Source: Nostoc sp. C052
Lineage (GTDB): Bacteria > Cyanobacteriota > Cyanobacteriia > Cyanobacteriales > Nostocaceae
Assembly (NCBI RefSeq): GCF_013393905.1
Contig: NZ_CP040277.1
Location: 168,630 to 232,629 of the forward strand
Direction of reading: 5' to 3'
DNA length: 64,000 nt
Shown piece after piece: positions 25,021-33,705 of the stretch. Each line of letters starts with the position of its first letter. The stretch's first letter is position 1. A program made the position numbers and the translations under genes. A model generated the notes under the pieces. The model had not been told where the DNA came from. It searched no databases and saw nothing but the letters and a program-made list of their open reading frames with translations.

Positions 25021-25038
25021 ATTTCATGTGAATTTCAT
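25021..25038 (+). promoter_or_regulatory. Tandem ATTTCAT operator in the gene-poor region
   Basis: Plus strand ATTTCAT-GTGA-ATTTCAT, 11-bp periodic, followed by an AT-rich stretch with TTTACTATTTT. It faces the truncated frame at 25517 and the DUF305 gene at 26070, but from far away. Confidence 0.5.
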
Positions 25039-25361
25039 AATTGTATGCTTTGCTAATTTACTATTTTTGCAGTATACAAATTTTATACGTATTTTATAAG
25101 CAAGAAAAAATTATAGATAGCAGGAATAATTTTTTGACAGATTTTTATGAAATTGAATTTTTTATAAAAGTAACTAAATTTCTACTTTTTAAAACTAAAA
25201 AAAATATTGTATAAGCAGGTGTAATAAAGGCAAGTTTTGATCATTCCTTTCCTTCTAAAGAGAATTTGTATGTAGCGTTTTTCTAAAAAGATACTAAAAT
25301 TGATTGATTTGCTTATATGAAATTCTTATAAATTATTAGCTAAAATTTCTAGCATACCAAA

Positions 25362-25379
25362 ATGAAATCAACATGAAAT
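25362..25379 (-). promoter_or_regulatory. Tandem ATTTCAT operator, opposite orientation
   Basis: Minus strand ATTTCAT-GTTG-ATTTCAT. It faces away from the DUF305 gene, toward the methyltransferase gene 640 bp off. A target is not clear. Confidence 0.45.
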
Positions 25380-25516
25380 TTAGACATCTCATTAGGAAGA
25401 AATTAGCATCGTATCATTGGGTAGATGCTTTTACACCGACAATTGCCTAGTGTGAATTATTAGAAGCATAACTACAGCTTCATAACTGATTCATTTATTT
25501 AGCTAGGGAGAAAATT

Positions 25517-25567
25517 ATGACTGTAACTACGAATCTATGCTTGAAACTTGGATTCAAGCTTGTTTAA
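25517..25567 (+). pseudogene. Start of a broken gene (16 codons after a good RBS)
   Basis: AGGGAG lies eight bases before an ATG that opens MTVTTNLCLKLGFKLV and then stops. The strong ribosome site without a gene suggests that a gene was cut off here. The following 400 bp carry stops in all frames and repeat debris. The identity of the lost gene is not recognisable. Confidence 0.35.
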
Positions 25568-26069
25568 AATCCCTACATGAGTTTAAAATCCCTACGTGAG
25601 CGCGATTGCTGTGCTTAAGCCTGTGTATAATATCTGCACCGAAGCTTGTGTTAGCGTAGACGCAAAGCCTCTTACCGCAAGGGTAGCTCCTCCGTAAGAA
25701 GGTTCGCTGTGTAACAGAGTACGAGAAACATGACAACAACCACTGCTAACGTTGTGCCGAGTCATGTGGGCAAGGGGCAAAGGCGATGATGTAGGTAGTT
25801 ATGCTCCCGTATGAGAAAGAAATGCGATCGCTAACTAAGTTGAACAATATCGCAAGGTCGTTACTGCCGCAGGTGTAGCTTAAGTCATCTGAGGCAAAAA
25901 AGCTGAATACATGCTAGCCAATTTACCTTTCAGTAGGGAAGGACAGATAAAAGAACACTATCGTTTCTGACCAATTATTTTAGGGCACGTATTGATAAGC
26001 CTAGCAAAATCCCTAATTGGGAGTTGAAATTCGCTAAACCACTTATTTCCTTCAATAGAAGTCATTAAA

Positions 26070-26750
26070 ATGAACAAAAAAGTTTTAACCTACAGTCTAG
26101 TTGCTCTATTAACAGGCACCACTATCACAGCTTTTTCCATCATTGACAGCGCCAAAGCCAACGATCGCAATCAAGTGCAAGCTCCCAATCCAACAAACAC
26201 AAGCCCTATGCATGGTGGAATGAACATGAGGGCTGAAGTGGATAAGTCGTTTATCGAAATGATGATTCCTCATCATCAAAGTGCTACTGAAATGGCTCAG
26301 ATGGCTTTGAGCCGAGCCAAAAGTCCTGAAGTCAAAAAGCTGGCGCAATCCATCATTTCAGACCAAACCCGCGAAATTAAGCAGATGCAGGGCTGGTATA
26401 AACAGTGGTACGGCAAAGAAATCCCCACAACTGGCATGAATATGGGTGACGGGATGGACGAGGCAATGAAGATTTCCATGCAGCAGCAAGAAATGATGGA
26501 TAAGGAGATGATGACAGCCCTACAAAATGCGCCTAACTTTGACCAGGAATTTCTCCGCCAAATGACTCGCCATCACCGAATGGCGACGATGATGGGTGGC
26601 ATGGTTGGTAACAGTGCTAGGCATCCCGAAATTAGAAATTTAGCTCAATCCATTGCCAAGAGTCAAAGTGCTGAAATTGCTCAAATGCAAGAGTTGCTCC
26701 AAGCAATGAGTACTCAAAATCGAAATACTTCTAATCGTTCGAGTAGGTAG
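26070..26750 (+). CDS. DUF305 (CopM-like) periplasmic copper-binding protein
   Basis: Secreted protein of 226 residues. A signal peptide (about residues 1-30, cleavage near SAKAN) is followed by two DUF305 halves. The first has FIEMMIPHHQSATEMAQMAL, then an EVKKLAQSIISDQ helix; the second has FLRQMTRHHRMATMMGGM, then EIRNLAQSIAKSQ. Met/His-rich MHGGMNMRAE and MGDGMDEAMK linkers offer copper ligands. In Synechocystis the DUF305 protein CopM binds copper in the periplasm and is controlled by CopRS. A similar job is likely here, next to the CopZ and CopA genes. A clear promoter operator is not seen directly upstream; the ATTTCAT sites are 0.7-1.0 kb away. Confidence 0.85.
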   Translation: MNKKVLTYSLVALLTGTTITAFSIIDSAKANDRNQVQAPNPTNTSPMHGGMNMRAEVDKSFIEMMIPHHQSATEMAQMALSRAKSPEVKKLAQSIISDQTREIKQMQGWYKQWYGKEIPTTGMNMGDGMDEAMKISMQQQEMMDKEMMTALQNAPNFDQEFLRQMTRHHRMATMMGGMVGNSARHPEIRNLAQSIAKSQSAEIAQMQELLQAMSTQNRNTSNRSSR

Positions 26751-26929
26751 TAACTTAGTTTCTCCAAAGAGGGGTAGCGTAGCTGAAAGCGCGATGGGCA
26801 GGCTATTACCTACCCCAACCTCATTAGTAGGGAAATACAGGTGCAACGACTGCAATTCTTGTTGCAGATACTTTGGACACATCTCATGCAATATTTTTGA
26901 AACCATTAAAAAGAATTTAGCAAAATCAC

Positions 26930-26961
26930 TTGACTCTCCAGCCAGATAGAGAGTCTAAGAT
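26930..26961 (+). promoter_or_regulatory. MerR-type promoter (20-bp spacer) before chaperone/CopA genes
   Basis: TTGACT and TAAGAT are separated by exactly 20 bp, with a perfect GACTCTC/GAGAGTC dyad between. An over-long spacer with a central dyad is the hallmark of promoters switched by MerR-family metal sensors. It lies 224 bp before the CopZ-like gene, with the HMA remnant in between. Confidence 0.7.
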
Positions 26962-27023
26962 GAATTCATGAAGTAAGACACTTCAGAGAGTCTAAAGCTG
27001 TAGCAGCTTGTGTACTTTCAGTT

Positions 27024-27104
27024 ATGCCATTTGAAACAGCAATCGAAGAAGCGATACCTTTGGTCGGCGCAGCAATCGCTAACTCTGGTTATCCTGCTAG
27101 CTAA
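27024..27104 (+). pseudogene. Possible remnant of an HMA metal-binding domain
   Basis: A 26-codon frame (start MPFETAIEEAIPLVG, end AAIANSGYPAS) that resembles the last helix and strand of a heavy-metal-associated domain such as MerP/CopZ. It lacks the MxCxxC half. It lies just after a MerR-type promoter and before an intact CopZ-like gene, so it may be what is left of an earlier chaperone gene. Confidence 0.35.
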
Positions 27105-27185
27105 AGCCGTAAACCATTTGAGTCTTCAACTCCTGATTCTCTTAACTCCATCTTTTTACTATCCAAGTTCAAGGTTTTTAACGTT

Positions 27186-27380
27186 ATGACACTCCAAATA
27201 AAAGTTCCTAATATGGCTTGCTCTGCTTGTGGAGACACTATTACTAAAGCAGTTAAAACAGTTGATCCTACTGCTACGGTTCAAGCAGATCCAAAAACAA
27301 AAATCGTCTTAGTGGACACAAATGCTGACGAAACAGTTATTAAGGAAGCAATTACTACTGCTGGCTATTCTGTCACTTAA
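27186..27380 (+). CDS. CopZ/Atx1-like copper chaperone (HMA domain)
   Basis: Single 64-residue heavy-metal-associated domain with the binding motif NMACSACGDTI (Cys12 and Cys15) and the usual end AITTAGYSVT. Such ferredoxin-fold chaperones pass Cu(I) in the cytosol to the HMA domain of CopA-type ATPases. The CopA gene follows 168 bp downstream. It is probably transcribed from the MerR-type promoter at 26930. Confidence 0.88.
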   Translation: MTLQIKVPNMACSACGDTITKAVKTVDPTATVQADPKTKIVLVDTNADETVIKEAITTAGYSVT

Positions 27381-27547
27381 AAGCCATCAACAGAGAATAG
27401 ATCAGCAAACATAGCAAGGCAACGCTTAGTAAAGTTGTCTGAAAAGCACACAGGCAAAGCTAAGTATAACGACACTCAGCTATCAATCAGACCAAAACAC
27501 CGTTCTTAGAACTCAGTAAAGCAGCGGCTAAAAAAGCATATTTAACT

Positions 27548-29809
27548 ATGGATACTCTGAGTCTTAAACTTCGAGGCATGAGTTGTGCCTCCTGTGCTAA
27601 CAACATCGAAGAAGCAATCCGATCTGTTCCAGGGGTGAGCGACTGTAACGTTAACTTTGGCGTGGAGCAAGCTACTATCCAGTATGATCCCAAACGCACC
27701 AATCTGGAAACAATCCAAGCCGCTATAGATGCTGCCGGATACTCATCTTACTCACTCCAAGAACAAGAAATGATTACTGGAGAAGATGATGTGGAAAAAA
27801 CCGCCCGTGAAGCAGAATTACGCACACTTACCCGCAAGCTAGTTGTAGGAGCAATCCTCAGTACTTTAATTGTACTAGGGTCAATTTCTGCCATGACAGG
27901 GCTAAATCTGCCTTGGATTCGGACATTGTGGCTAGACAATCCTTGGGTACAGTTAGTACTGGCAACTCCTGTCTTGTTCTGGTGTGGTGCAGACTTCTTC
28001 AAAAATGCCTGGAAAGCCTTTAAACGTCATACAGCAACTATGGATACCTTGGTTGCTATTGGTACTGGCGCAGCGTATTTCTATTCACTATTTGCTACTG
28101 TTTTCCCAGGTTTTTTTACGGCTGCTGGATTGATGCCTGATGTGTACTATGAAGCAGCAGCAGTCATTACCACCTTAATTTTGCTAGGAAGGCTATTTGA
28201 GAATCGCGCTAAGGGACAGACTTCTGAAGCCATCCGCAAACTCATCGGTTTACAAGCTAGAGATGCCAGAGTAATTAGAAATGGTCAAGAAATTGATGTT
28301 CCTATCCAGGAAGTTCAGATTGGTGATGTAATTTTGGTACGTCCAGGAGAAAAAATTCCTGTTGACGGAGAAGTGATAGAAGGTGCTTCCAACGTTGATG
28401 AAGCGATGGTGACTGGTGAGAGTTTGCCAGTCAAAAAGCAACCGGGAGATGAAGTAATTGGAGCCACAATTAACAAAACAGGTAGCTTTAAATTCCGGGC
28501 AACCCGCGTTGGGAAAGACACTTTTTTGTCTCAAATCGTCAAAATGGTGCAACAAGCTCAAGGCTCTAAAGCACCAATTCAACGTTTAGCAGATCAAGTA
28601 ACGGGATGGTTTGTGCCAGTAGTGATAGCCATTGCGATCGCTGCTTTCGTTATTTGGTTTAATGTCATGGGCAACTTGACATTAGCCTTAATTACCACAG
28701 TCGGAGTGCTAATTATCGCTTGTCCCTGTGCCTTGGGTTTAGCTACTCCAACTTCAGTGATGGTAGGAACTGGCAAGGGAGCAGAAAATGGTATTTTAAT
28801 TAAAGGTGCAGAAAGTTTAGAACTCGCTCATAGAATTCAGACTATTGTGCTGGATAAAACTGGAACTTTAACACAGGGAAAACCCACTGTTACTGACTTT
28901 GTTACTGTCAACGGCACAGCTAATAGTAATGAGTTAAAACTTTTGCAGTTGGCAGCGTCTGTAGAACGAAATTCAGAACATCCATTGGCTGAAGCGGTGG
29001 TTAGGTATGCTCAATCTCAGCAAGTGGAACTGACAGAGGCTAAACAATTTGAAGCGATCGCTGGGAGTGGTGTTCAAGGAATTGTTTTAGACCGTTTCGT
29101 ACAAATCGGTACTCAGCGTTGGATGGAAGAATTAAATATCGATACCCGCACGCTTCAAGAGCGTAAAACCTCTCTGGAAGCTGCTGGTAAAACAGCGATT
29201 TTAATTGCAGTGGATGGGCAAATTCAAGGTTTGATGGGAATTGCTGATGCACTTAAACCTTCTTCAGTAGCAGTTGTGAGAACGCTACAAAAGTTAGGTT
29301 TAGAGGTAGTTATGCTAACAGGGGATAATCGCAAAACAGCAGAAGCGATCGCCAGTGAAGTCGGGATCACACGAGTATTTGCAGAAGTTCGACCCGACCA
29401 AAAAGCGTCTCAAATACAAGCATTGCAAGCAGAGGGGAAAATTGTCGCAATGGTGGGTGATGGCATTAATGATGCACCAGCACTGGCTCAAGCGAATGTG
29501 GGGATTGCAATTGGAACTGGAACGGATGTAGCGATCGCAGCCAGCGATATCACCCTGATCTCTGGAGACTTGCAAGGCATAGTCACTGCAATTCAACTGA
29601 GCCGTGCCACTATTCAGAATATCCGCCAAAATCTCTTCTTTGCCTTTATTTACAACGTTGCTGGGATTCCCATTGCTGCTGGAGTTTTATTTCCTATCTT
29701 TGGTTGGCTACTCAACCCGATTATCGCGGGTGGGGCGATGGCTTTTAGTTCCGTTTCTGTTGTTACGAATGCCTTACGCTTGCGTAACTTTCATCCCAAA
29801 ACTATCTAA
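27548..29809 (+). CDS. copA: Cu(I)-exporting P1B-type ATPase
   Basis: P1B-1 ATPase of 753 residues. It has one N-terminal HMA domain (GMSCASCANN, Cys13/Cys16), eight predicted membrane helices, the actuator motif VTGESLPV, the ion-binding CPC in IIACPCALGLATP, the phosphorylation site DKTGTLTQG, the SEHPLAEAVV nucleotide-domain HP motif and the hinge GDGINDAPAL. The last helix pair, with YNVAGIPIAAG and MAFSSVSVVTNALRLR, is typical of Cu(I) pumps. It moves Cu(I) out of the cytosol (or into the thylakoid). Its neighbours, a CopZ-like chaperone and a cupredoxin-like protein, support copper. The HMA pair here is CASC, unlike the Zn-type DCGGC at 49586. Confidence 0.93.
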   Translation: MDTLSLKLRGMSCASCANNIEEAIRSVPGVSDCNVNFGVEQATIQYDPKRTNLETIQAAIDAAGYSSYSLQEQEMITGEDDVEKTAREAELRTLTRKLVVGAILSTLIVLGSISAMTGLNLPWIRTLWLDNPWVQLVLATPVLFWCGADFFKNAWKAFKRHTATMDTLVAIGTGAAYFYSLFATVFPGFFTAAGLMPDVYYEAAAVITTLILLGRLFENRAKGQTSEAIRKLIGLQARDARVIRNGQEIDVPIQEVQIGDVILVRPGEKIPVDGEVIEGASNVDEAMVTGESLPVKKQPGDEVIGATINKTGSFKFRATRVGKDTFLSQIVKMVQQAQGSKAPIQRLADQVTGWFVPVVIAIAIAAFVIWFNVMGNLTLALITTVGVLIIACPCALGLATPTSVMVGTGKGAENGILIKGAESLELAHRIQTIVLDKTGTLTQGKPTVTDFVTVNGTANSNELKLLQLAASVERNSEHPLAEAVVRYAQSQQVELTEAKQFEAIAGSGVQGIVLDRFVQIGTQRWMEELNIDTRTLQERKTSLEAAGKTAILIAVDGQIQGLMGIADALKPSSVAVVRTLQKLGLEVVMLTGDNRKTAEAIASEVGITRVFAEVRPDQKASQIQALQAEGKIVAMVGDGINDAPALAQANVGIAIGTGTDVAIAASDITLISGDLQGIVTAIQLSRATIQNIRQNLFFAFIYNVAGIPIAAGVLFPIFGWLLNPIIAGGAMAFSSVSVVTNALRLRNFHPKTI

Positions 29810-29831
29810 TAATTGTGGAGGAATTTAACAA

Positions 29832-30353
29832 ATGTTCAACAAAAGTAAGATTTTTGGGAGCATTGCAGGGTTAGGACTTCTGTTTGGTACAGCATCAAGC
29901 GTAGCAACAGCACAAATGCCAACCGAAATGCCAACACATTCATCAGAACAAACCAGTCAATTTCGCCGTATTGAGCAACCACTAGCATTAAAAGTCGGCG
30001 TTACTTTGGGCGGTTTAGGATTAATTGGATTGGAACTGTGGTGGTTTCTATTCAGTAAAAATAAAGCTATAAAAGCTAATCTGGGTCAAGGGATACAGGA
30101 GCTAACGATTAATGTAGACGGAGGCTATGAACCTTCTCGTGTAATTGTAAAATCTGTTCAACCTGTACGGCTAAACTTCTTTCGCCGCGACCCCAGTAGC
30201 TGTTTGGAGAAAGTATTGTTACCTGATTTTCATATTGCTCAAGATTTAGCTCTCAATCACGTCACTCCCATTGAATTTACACCTCCCAAACCAGGTCAAT
30301 ATCAATTTACCTGTGGAATGAATATGTTTCGTGGTGTGGTAGAAGTCCAGTAG
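29832..30353 (+). CDS. Cupredoxin-like membrane-anchored protein
   Basis: Protein of 173 residues. It has a signal sequence (residues 1-27), a second hydrophobic segment (VGVTLGGLGLIGLELWWFLF, about 56-75) and a C-terminal cupredoxin-like domain: QELTINVDGGYEPSRVIV, FRRDPSSCLEKVLLPDF, and EFTPPKPGQYQFTCGMNMFRG. The Cys in SSCLEKV and the CGMNM end resemble the copper ligands of cupredoxin_1-type proteins seen beside CopA. It lies 22 bp after copA with a GGAGG ribosome site, so it is in the same operon. It likely receives copper exported by CopA. Confidence 0.8.
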   Translation: MFNKSKIFGSIAGLGLLFGTASSVATAQMPTEMPTHSSEQTSQFRRIEQPLALKVGVTLGGLGLIGLELWWFLFSKNKAIKANLGQGIQELTINVDGGYEPSRVIVKSVQPVRLNFFRRDPSSCLEKVLLPDFHIAQDLALNHVTPIEFTPPKPGQYQFTCGMNMFRGVVEVQ

Positions 30354-30427
30354 GGAGGTAACAATAAACTTTACCTTTGGCTACTTTTACCCCAACACTC
30401 CAAGAGCTTAAGCATCTCTAACTAGTC

Positions 30428-31600
30428 TTAAATGTTGTGCCTTCTTACTTGCCAAAAAATGGGAATTGCTGCAACTTGGATAACGACTGAAAAGACAACC
30501 AAGGAGCCAACAGAGCGATCATAAAGAATTCCCATTAAGGCGCTACCTAAAAACCAGAATAAGCCATAGCCTGCGCTGAAAATCCCGTAAGCACTAGCAC
30601 GTTTGTCCATTGGCACCATCCCTGCAACCGCAGCTTTCATAATTGATTCTTGTGCCCCCATCCCTACACCCCATAAAATCATTCCCAAAAGGGCAAGGTT
30701 ACTGTTTCCTGAAAAAGCCAATGGAGGAAACAAGCATGATATCAAAACCGCAACAATGAGAATAGAAATCCCCTTGCGGTCAAACAAACGCCCAAATATT
30801 AGTGCAGCTATAGCGTCAACTCCCATAGCTACTGCATAAAATAAAGGAATCGTATTAGAGGAAGCGATCGCTTCTTTCTGCAAGTGGTAGGCAATTAAAG
30901 GGAAATCTGCATACCCAGCAGCAACTAGGGCTACAGCCCCCAGATAAATCCAAAAAACTCGCGGTAATCCCTCTCCTTTGAGTGTTGGTGTGTTTACTTC
31001 AAAATCACGGGGATTTGGGTAAAGCCGTTGTCCGATCAAAAGCACAATTAACCCTAAGACTGCTGGCACAATCAAAATCGCAAAGCCACCCCGATACCCT
31101 CCTTGCAAATAAAGCACCGCCGCTACAGCCAATGGCCCCATCACAGCACCGATCTGATCCATCGCTTCATGCAAGCCAAAACCAAAACCCCTGCCAACTT
31201 GACTAGCAGCATGGGAAAGTAGCACATCTCGCGGCGGGGTGCGAATCGCTTTGCCTGTGCGTTCAGCAATCATCAAAGCTGCTGCGACTTCCCAACGTCC
31301 AGCTAAGGCTAAAAGCGGCACAACTGCTGTATTAACGAAGTAACCGAATGTGGTGATTCCCCAGTATTTTCGCGTCTGGTCACTGAGATAACCGATAACT
31401 AAGCGAAAGCCATAACCAATTAACTCCCCTAAGCCAGCTACTAGCCCCACCACAGTACCGTTAGCGCCCAAGACTCCAAGATAAGCTCCCGTGATGCTAC
31501 GCGCCCCTTCGTAGGTTGCATCAGCACATAAGCTAACAAAGCCGAGTAAGATTACGAACTTGAAAGCAGGGGTTTTAGAAAGGCTTTTGATATTTGTCAT
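30428..31600 (-). CDS. MFS transporter
   Basis: Major facilitator superfamily protein of 390 residues with about 12 membrane segments. The first loop has the family motif in the form GYLSDQTRKYWGI, and the second half has GRLFDRKGISILIV. The segment RTGKAIRTPPRDVLLSHAA is conserved in a cyanobacterial/actinobacterial MFS group found with metal resistance genes. The substrate is unknown. It is convergent with the copper operon and has no visible MerR or ATTTCAT operator. It stands upstream (on the minus strand, separated by 171 bp) of nothing recognisable as partner except the methyltransferase gene at 31772. Confidence 0.8.
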   Translation of the reverse strand: MTNIKSLSKTPAFKFVILLGFVSLCADATYEGARSITGAYLGVLGANGTVVGLVAGLGELIGYGFRLVIGYLSDQTRKYWGITTFGYFVNTAVVPLLALAGRWEVAAALMIAERTGKAIRTPPRDVLLSHAASQVGRGFGFGLHEAMDQIGAVMGPLAVAAVLYLQGGYRGGFAILIVPAVLGLIVLLIGQRLYPNPRDFEVNTPTLKGEGLPRVFWIYLGAVALVAAGYADFPLIAYHLQKEAIASSNTIPLFYAVAMGVDAIAALIFGRLFDRKGISILIVAVLISCLFPPLAFSGNSNLALLGMILWGVGMGAQESIMKAAVAGMVPMDKRASAYGIFSAGYGLFWFLGSALMGILYDRSVGSLVVFSVVIQVAAIPIFWQVRRHNI

Positions 31601-31771
31601 TGTAGATAGAGGGTTAATACTGATTTAGCTCAAAACAGTTTTCAGCATGATTTATACAATCATCTAACAGCGAGTATTAACGGCACAAGGTCTCAGCTTT
31701 TCTGGCATTACTCTAAATTAAAAACGCAACAGCTTACAAGCAATCGTTTTCAAACTAGAAAAACTTTTGAT

Positions 31772-32398
31772 TCAGCAACTAGCTGTTGCTGTTACTACCA
31801 TCAATTCCCATATCAACCCAAAACGAACCTTAGTAGCACGACAAATATTAAAACCTGCGGATGTAAGTAGGTAATGAAATTCAGCTTGGGAATAACACTG
31901 CTTGTACGCTGGATCAAAAACTTTCAGAATAATGTCGCATATTTTACACAATAAATAATCTCTGCACCAATCCAAAATCACTAATTTACCATCAGGCTTC
32001 AGAACCCTTTTCATTTCCGTTAATGCAGCATCAGGATCATCAAAATAGTGAAACGAACTAGCAGATATGACCACATCGAAACTGTTACTTGCAAAAGGTA
32101 ATGCTGAGGCTGGTGCGTTGTAAAACGAGACATTAGGGTAGTTACAACATTTTTGTTTAGCCATGAGTAGCATCTTATCTGAAATGTCTACCCCAACCAT
32201 CTGTTGCATCGGCCGTTCAGTTAAAATTAGCCGCTCAAATTCTCCTGTTCCACAAGCGATATCCAGCACAACATCTGATGGAGATATCTGTGCCCAGCTT
32301 TTGAGAAATGACAAAGTATTAGCAAGGTAATTGCTCCAGCGTTGGTCATATATTGCTGCCAACCGATCATACTGCTTACGAACTTTGGTTTCGGTCAT
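31772..32398 (-). CDS. Class I SAM methyltransferase (UbiE/Methyltransf_11 type)
   Basis: Protein of 208 residues with motif I VVLDIACGTGEFERL, the acidic loop MVGVDISDKML, and FDVVISASSFHYFDDPD, then RVLKPDGKLVILDW. It belongs to the broad UbiE/Methyltransf_11 group. Cys residues are numerous (CC, CRDYLLCKIC). They recall metal or arsenic methyltransferases, but the ArsM Cys pattern is not clearly present. It lies in a minus-strand run with MFS and MerR genes. Function unresolved. Confidence 0.75.
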   Translation of the reverse strand: MTETKVRKQYDRLAAIYDQRWSNYLANTLSFLKSWAQISPSDVVLDIACGTGEFERLILTERPMQQMVGVDISDKMLLMAKQKCCNYPNVSFYNAPASALPFASNSFDVVISASSFHYFDDPDAALTEMKRVLKPDGKLVILDWCRDYLLCKICDIILKVFDPAYKQCYSQAEFHYLLTSAGFNICRATKVRFGLIWELMVVTATASC

Positions 32399-32510
32399 AC
32401 GGAAACTCTAGATTCTTTCATAAGCAAAAAATACATACTTAAGTACAACGACTTCATAGTAGCGTGTGCGATCGTCAAGGTTTCAGAATTGCTCTAATGT
32501 TTTTGAATAC

Positions 32511-32921
32511 TTACTGAATGATGGGACATATCGTATCCTTTCGTTTACCTGTAAAATTATCCCAACCTGAGAGTAAACCTGTTAGTTCATCTCTTAAAGT
32601 TAATAGCTCTTCAATCTGGCACTCAATTTCATTTACCTTATCTTCTAGCTTTTGTTTAACTTCACCACAAGGCAGTTTTCCCTCATCATATATATTAAGA
32701 ATGTCTCCGATCTCTTCAAGACTAAGACCAAGATTTTGCGCCCGTTTAATAAATGCTAAACGGGTAAGCACATCTAACGAAAATTGTCGGAAGCCACCCT
32801 CTGTTCTCCCAGAAGAATTGAGTAAACCTAGACTTTCATAATAGCGAATTGTCCTGATAGGAACTCCGCTTAAAGCTGTTACCTGACCAATTAAAAGCGG
32901 TTTTTCATCGTGGGTTAACAT
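32511..32921 (-). CDS. MerR-family metal-responsive regulator (copy 1)
   Basis: MerR regulator of 136 residues. The winged HTH starts LLIGQVTALSGVPIRTIRYYESLGLL, given here as the family hallmark in short form 'RTIRYYESLGLL'. A long dimerisation helix and a metal loop follow. Candidate ligands are the Cys in GKLPCGEVKQ (near the start of the dimer helix) and the Cys in TICPIIQ at the C-terminus. This two-Cys layout is like the CueR/ZntR/PbrR group. It is a candidate for binding the six 20-bp-spacer promoters between 26.9 and 40.5 kb, as is copy 2 at 34978. Its own promoter has no such element. Confidence 0.85.
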   Translation of the reverse strand: MLTHDEKPLLIGQVTALSGVPIRTIRYYESLGLLNSSGRTEGGFRQFSLDVLTRLAFIKRAQNLGLSLEEIGDILNIYDEGKLPCGEVKQKLEDKVNEIECQIEELLTLRDELTGLLSGWDNFTGKRKDTICPIIQ

Positions 32922-33189
32922 GCTACACTCCCAAATTTTATTTGTTTTATTATGCTACCCATCATTATCTGGACAATTTGTGTGTTCTAACTCGTGACAA
33001 AGTTGAGTGTTACGACAATCAATCCCACCATGAGGATCAACAAAACCATCCATAAAACAGATTTATGGTTCATAAGTTAATGTGCCTTTGAGTTGCATAA
33101 TTAGGGCGGGCGAGATACCCACCTACAATAGATTTAGTTTTTTGCAAATTGAAGGTCTTTGGACTTATTTACCTTCTGTTTCAACTATT

Positions 33190-33441
33190 TCAACTCAGGG
33201 GCTGACCTACACCAGCAGCTTGGAGTTGCTCTCGACTGGGTTTACCAGTCACAACCAGTTTTCCATTGATGGCGATCGCTGGCACTGCATTCACTCCATA
33301 ATGCTGGGCTTTTTCCTGCTCTTGTCGCAGGTTATAGACTGATACTTCACAATCAGGGCAAGTCAGTTCTTGCACCAATTGAACTGTCTCATCGCACAAA
33401 GGACAGTCAGCCGTAAAAATTTCTATTTGACGTTTTGTCAT
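33190..33441 (-). CDS. Thioredoxin/glutaredoxin-like small protein
   Basis: Protein of 83 residues with the N-terminal redox motif FTADCPLCDE (CPLC), a second Cys pair LTCPDCEV, and the cis-Pro VNAVPAIAINGKLVVTGKP. It is of the thioredoxin_3/glutaredoxin-like type that is often linked to mercury or other metal resistance. The frame opens at GTG 33450; ATG 33441 fits better. A MerR-type promoter lies immediately upstream on the minus strand, and the duplicated-motif secreted protein at 33706 is divergent. Likely role: cytosolic thiol redox or metal binding during metal stress. Confidence 0.8.
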   Translation of the reverse strand: MTKRQIEIFTADCPLCDETVQLVQELTCPDCEVSVYNLRQEQEKAQHYGVNAVPAIAINGKLVVTGKPSREQLQAAGVGQPLS

Positions 33442-33472
33442 GATGTCCACCAGGAATTTTCCTTACTCATTC

Positions 33473-33504
33473 ATTCTGAAGTCTCTAGTGGACTAGAGAG
33501 TCAA
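33473..33504 (-). promoter_or_regulatory. MerR-type promoter (20-bp spacer) for the thioredoxin-like gene
   Basis: On the minus strand TTGACT and CAGAAT are 20 bp apart with the dyad CTCTAGT..ACTAGAG between them. The site ends 32 bp before the ATG at 33441. Confidence 0.7.
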
Positions 33505-33619
33505 CCCTTTTCTACTTTCTAAATTTATTCTTTGACTTCCACTTAACGATGCTTAAGGTGACAGTCCTATCCAGAGATATTGCAATGAAATATTAAGAGA
33601 AATTCTTGCCTATATCTAC

Positions 33620-33651
33620 TTGACTCTACAGCCGACTCAAAAGTCTAGCAT
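33620..33651 (+). promoter_or_regulatory. MerR-type promoter (20-bp spacer) for the gene at 33706
   Basis: TTGACT-N20-TAGCAT, 54 bp before the start codon. The core CTCTACAGCCGACT matches the elements at 34107 and 34913. It is divergent from the promoter at 33473. Confidence 0.75.
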
Positions 33652-33705
33652 AATTCTACAGTTACTTCCGTAACAAAAGTTACTAGTTTTTGAGGTGTTA
33701 TTTCT

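Larger units (their letters stand above)
24722..26069. other. 1.3-kb gene-poor region with operators and gene debris
   Basis: No intact gene. The first 130 bases and the stretch 25600-25760 hold interspersed-repeat sequence ('ttagcgtagacgcaaagcc' type). Two ATTTCAT tandem sites (25021 and 25362) and several single half-sites are present. At 25517 a start with a good ribosome site opens a frame that stops after 16 codons, and a direct repeat 'aaaatccctac' follows. It looks like an eroded gene stretch upstream of the DUF305 gene. Confidence 0.5.

Noticed and set aside
28250..28582. 110-codon minus-strand frame
   Set aside because: Lies entirely antisense to the copper ATPase gene, with no plausible protein character.
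31772..32398. ArsM arsenite methyltransferase
   Set aside because: It lies 10 kb from the ars genes and the conserved ArsM Cys set cannot be identified; left as a general methyltransferase.
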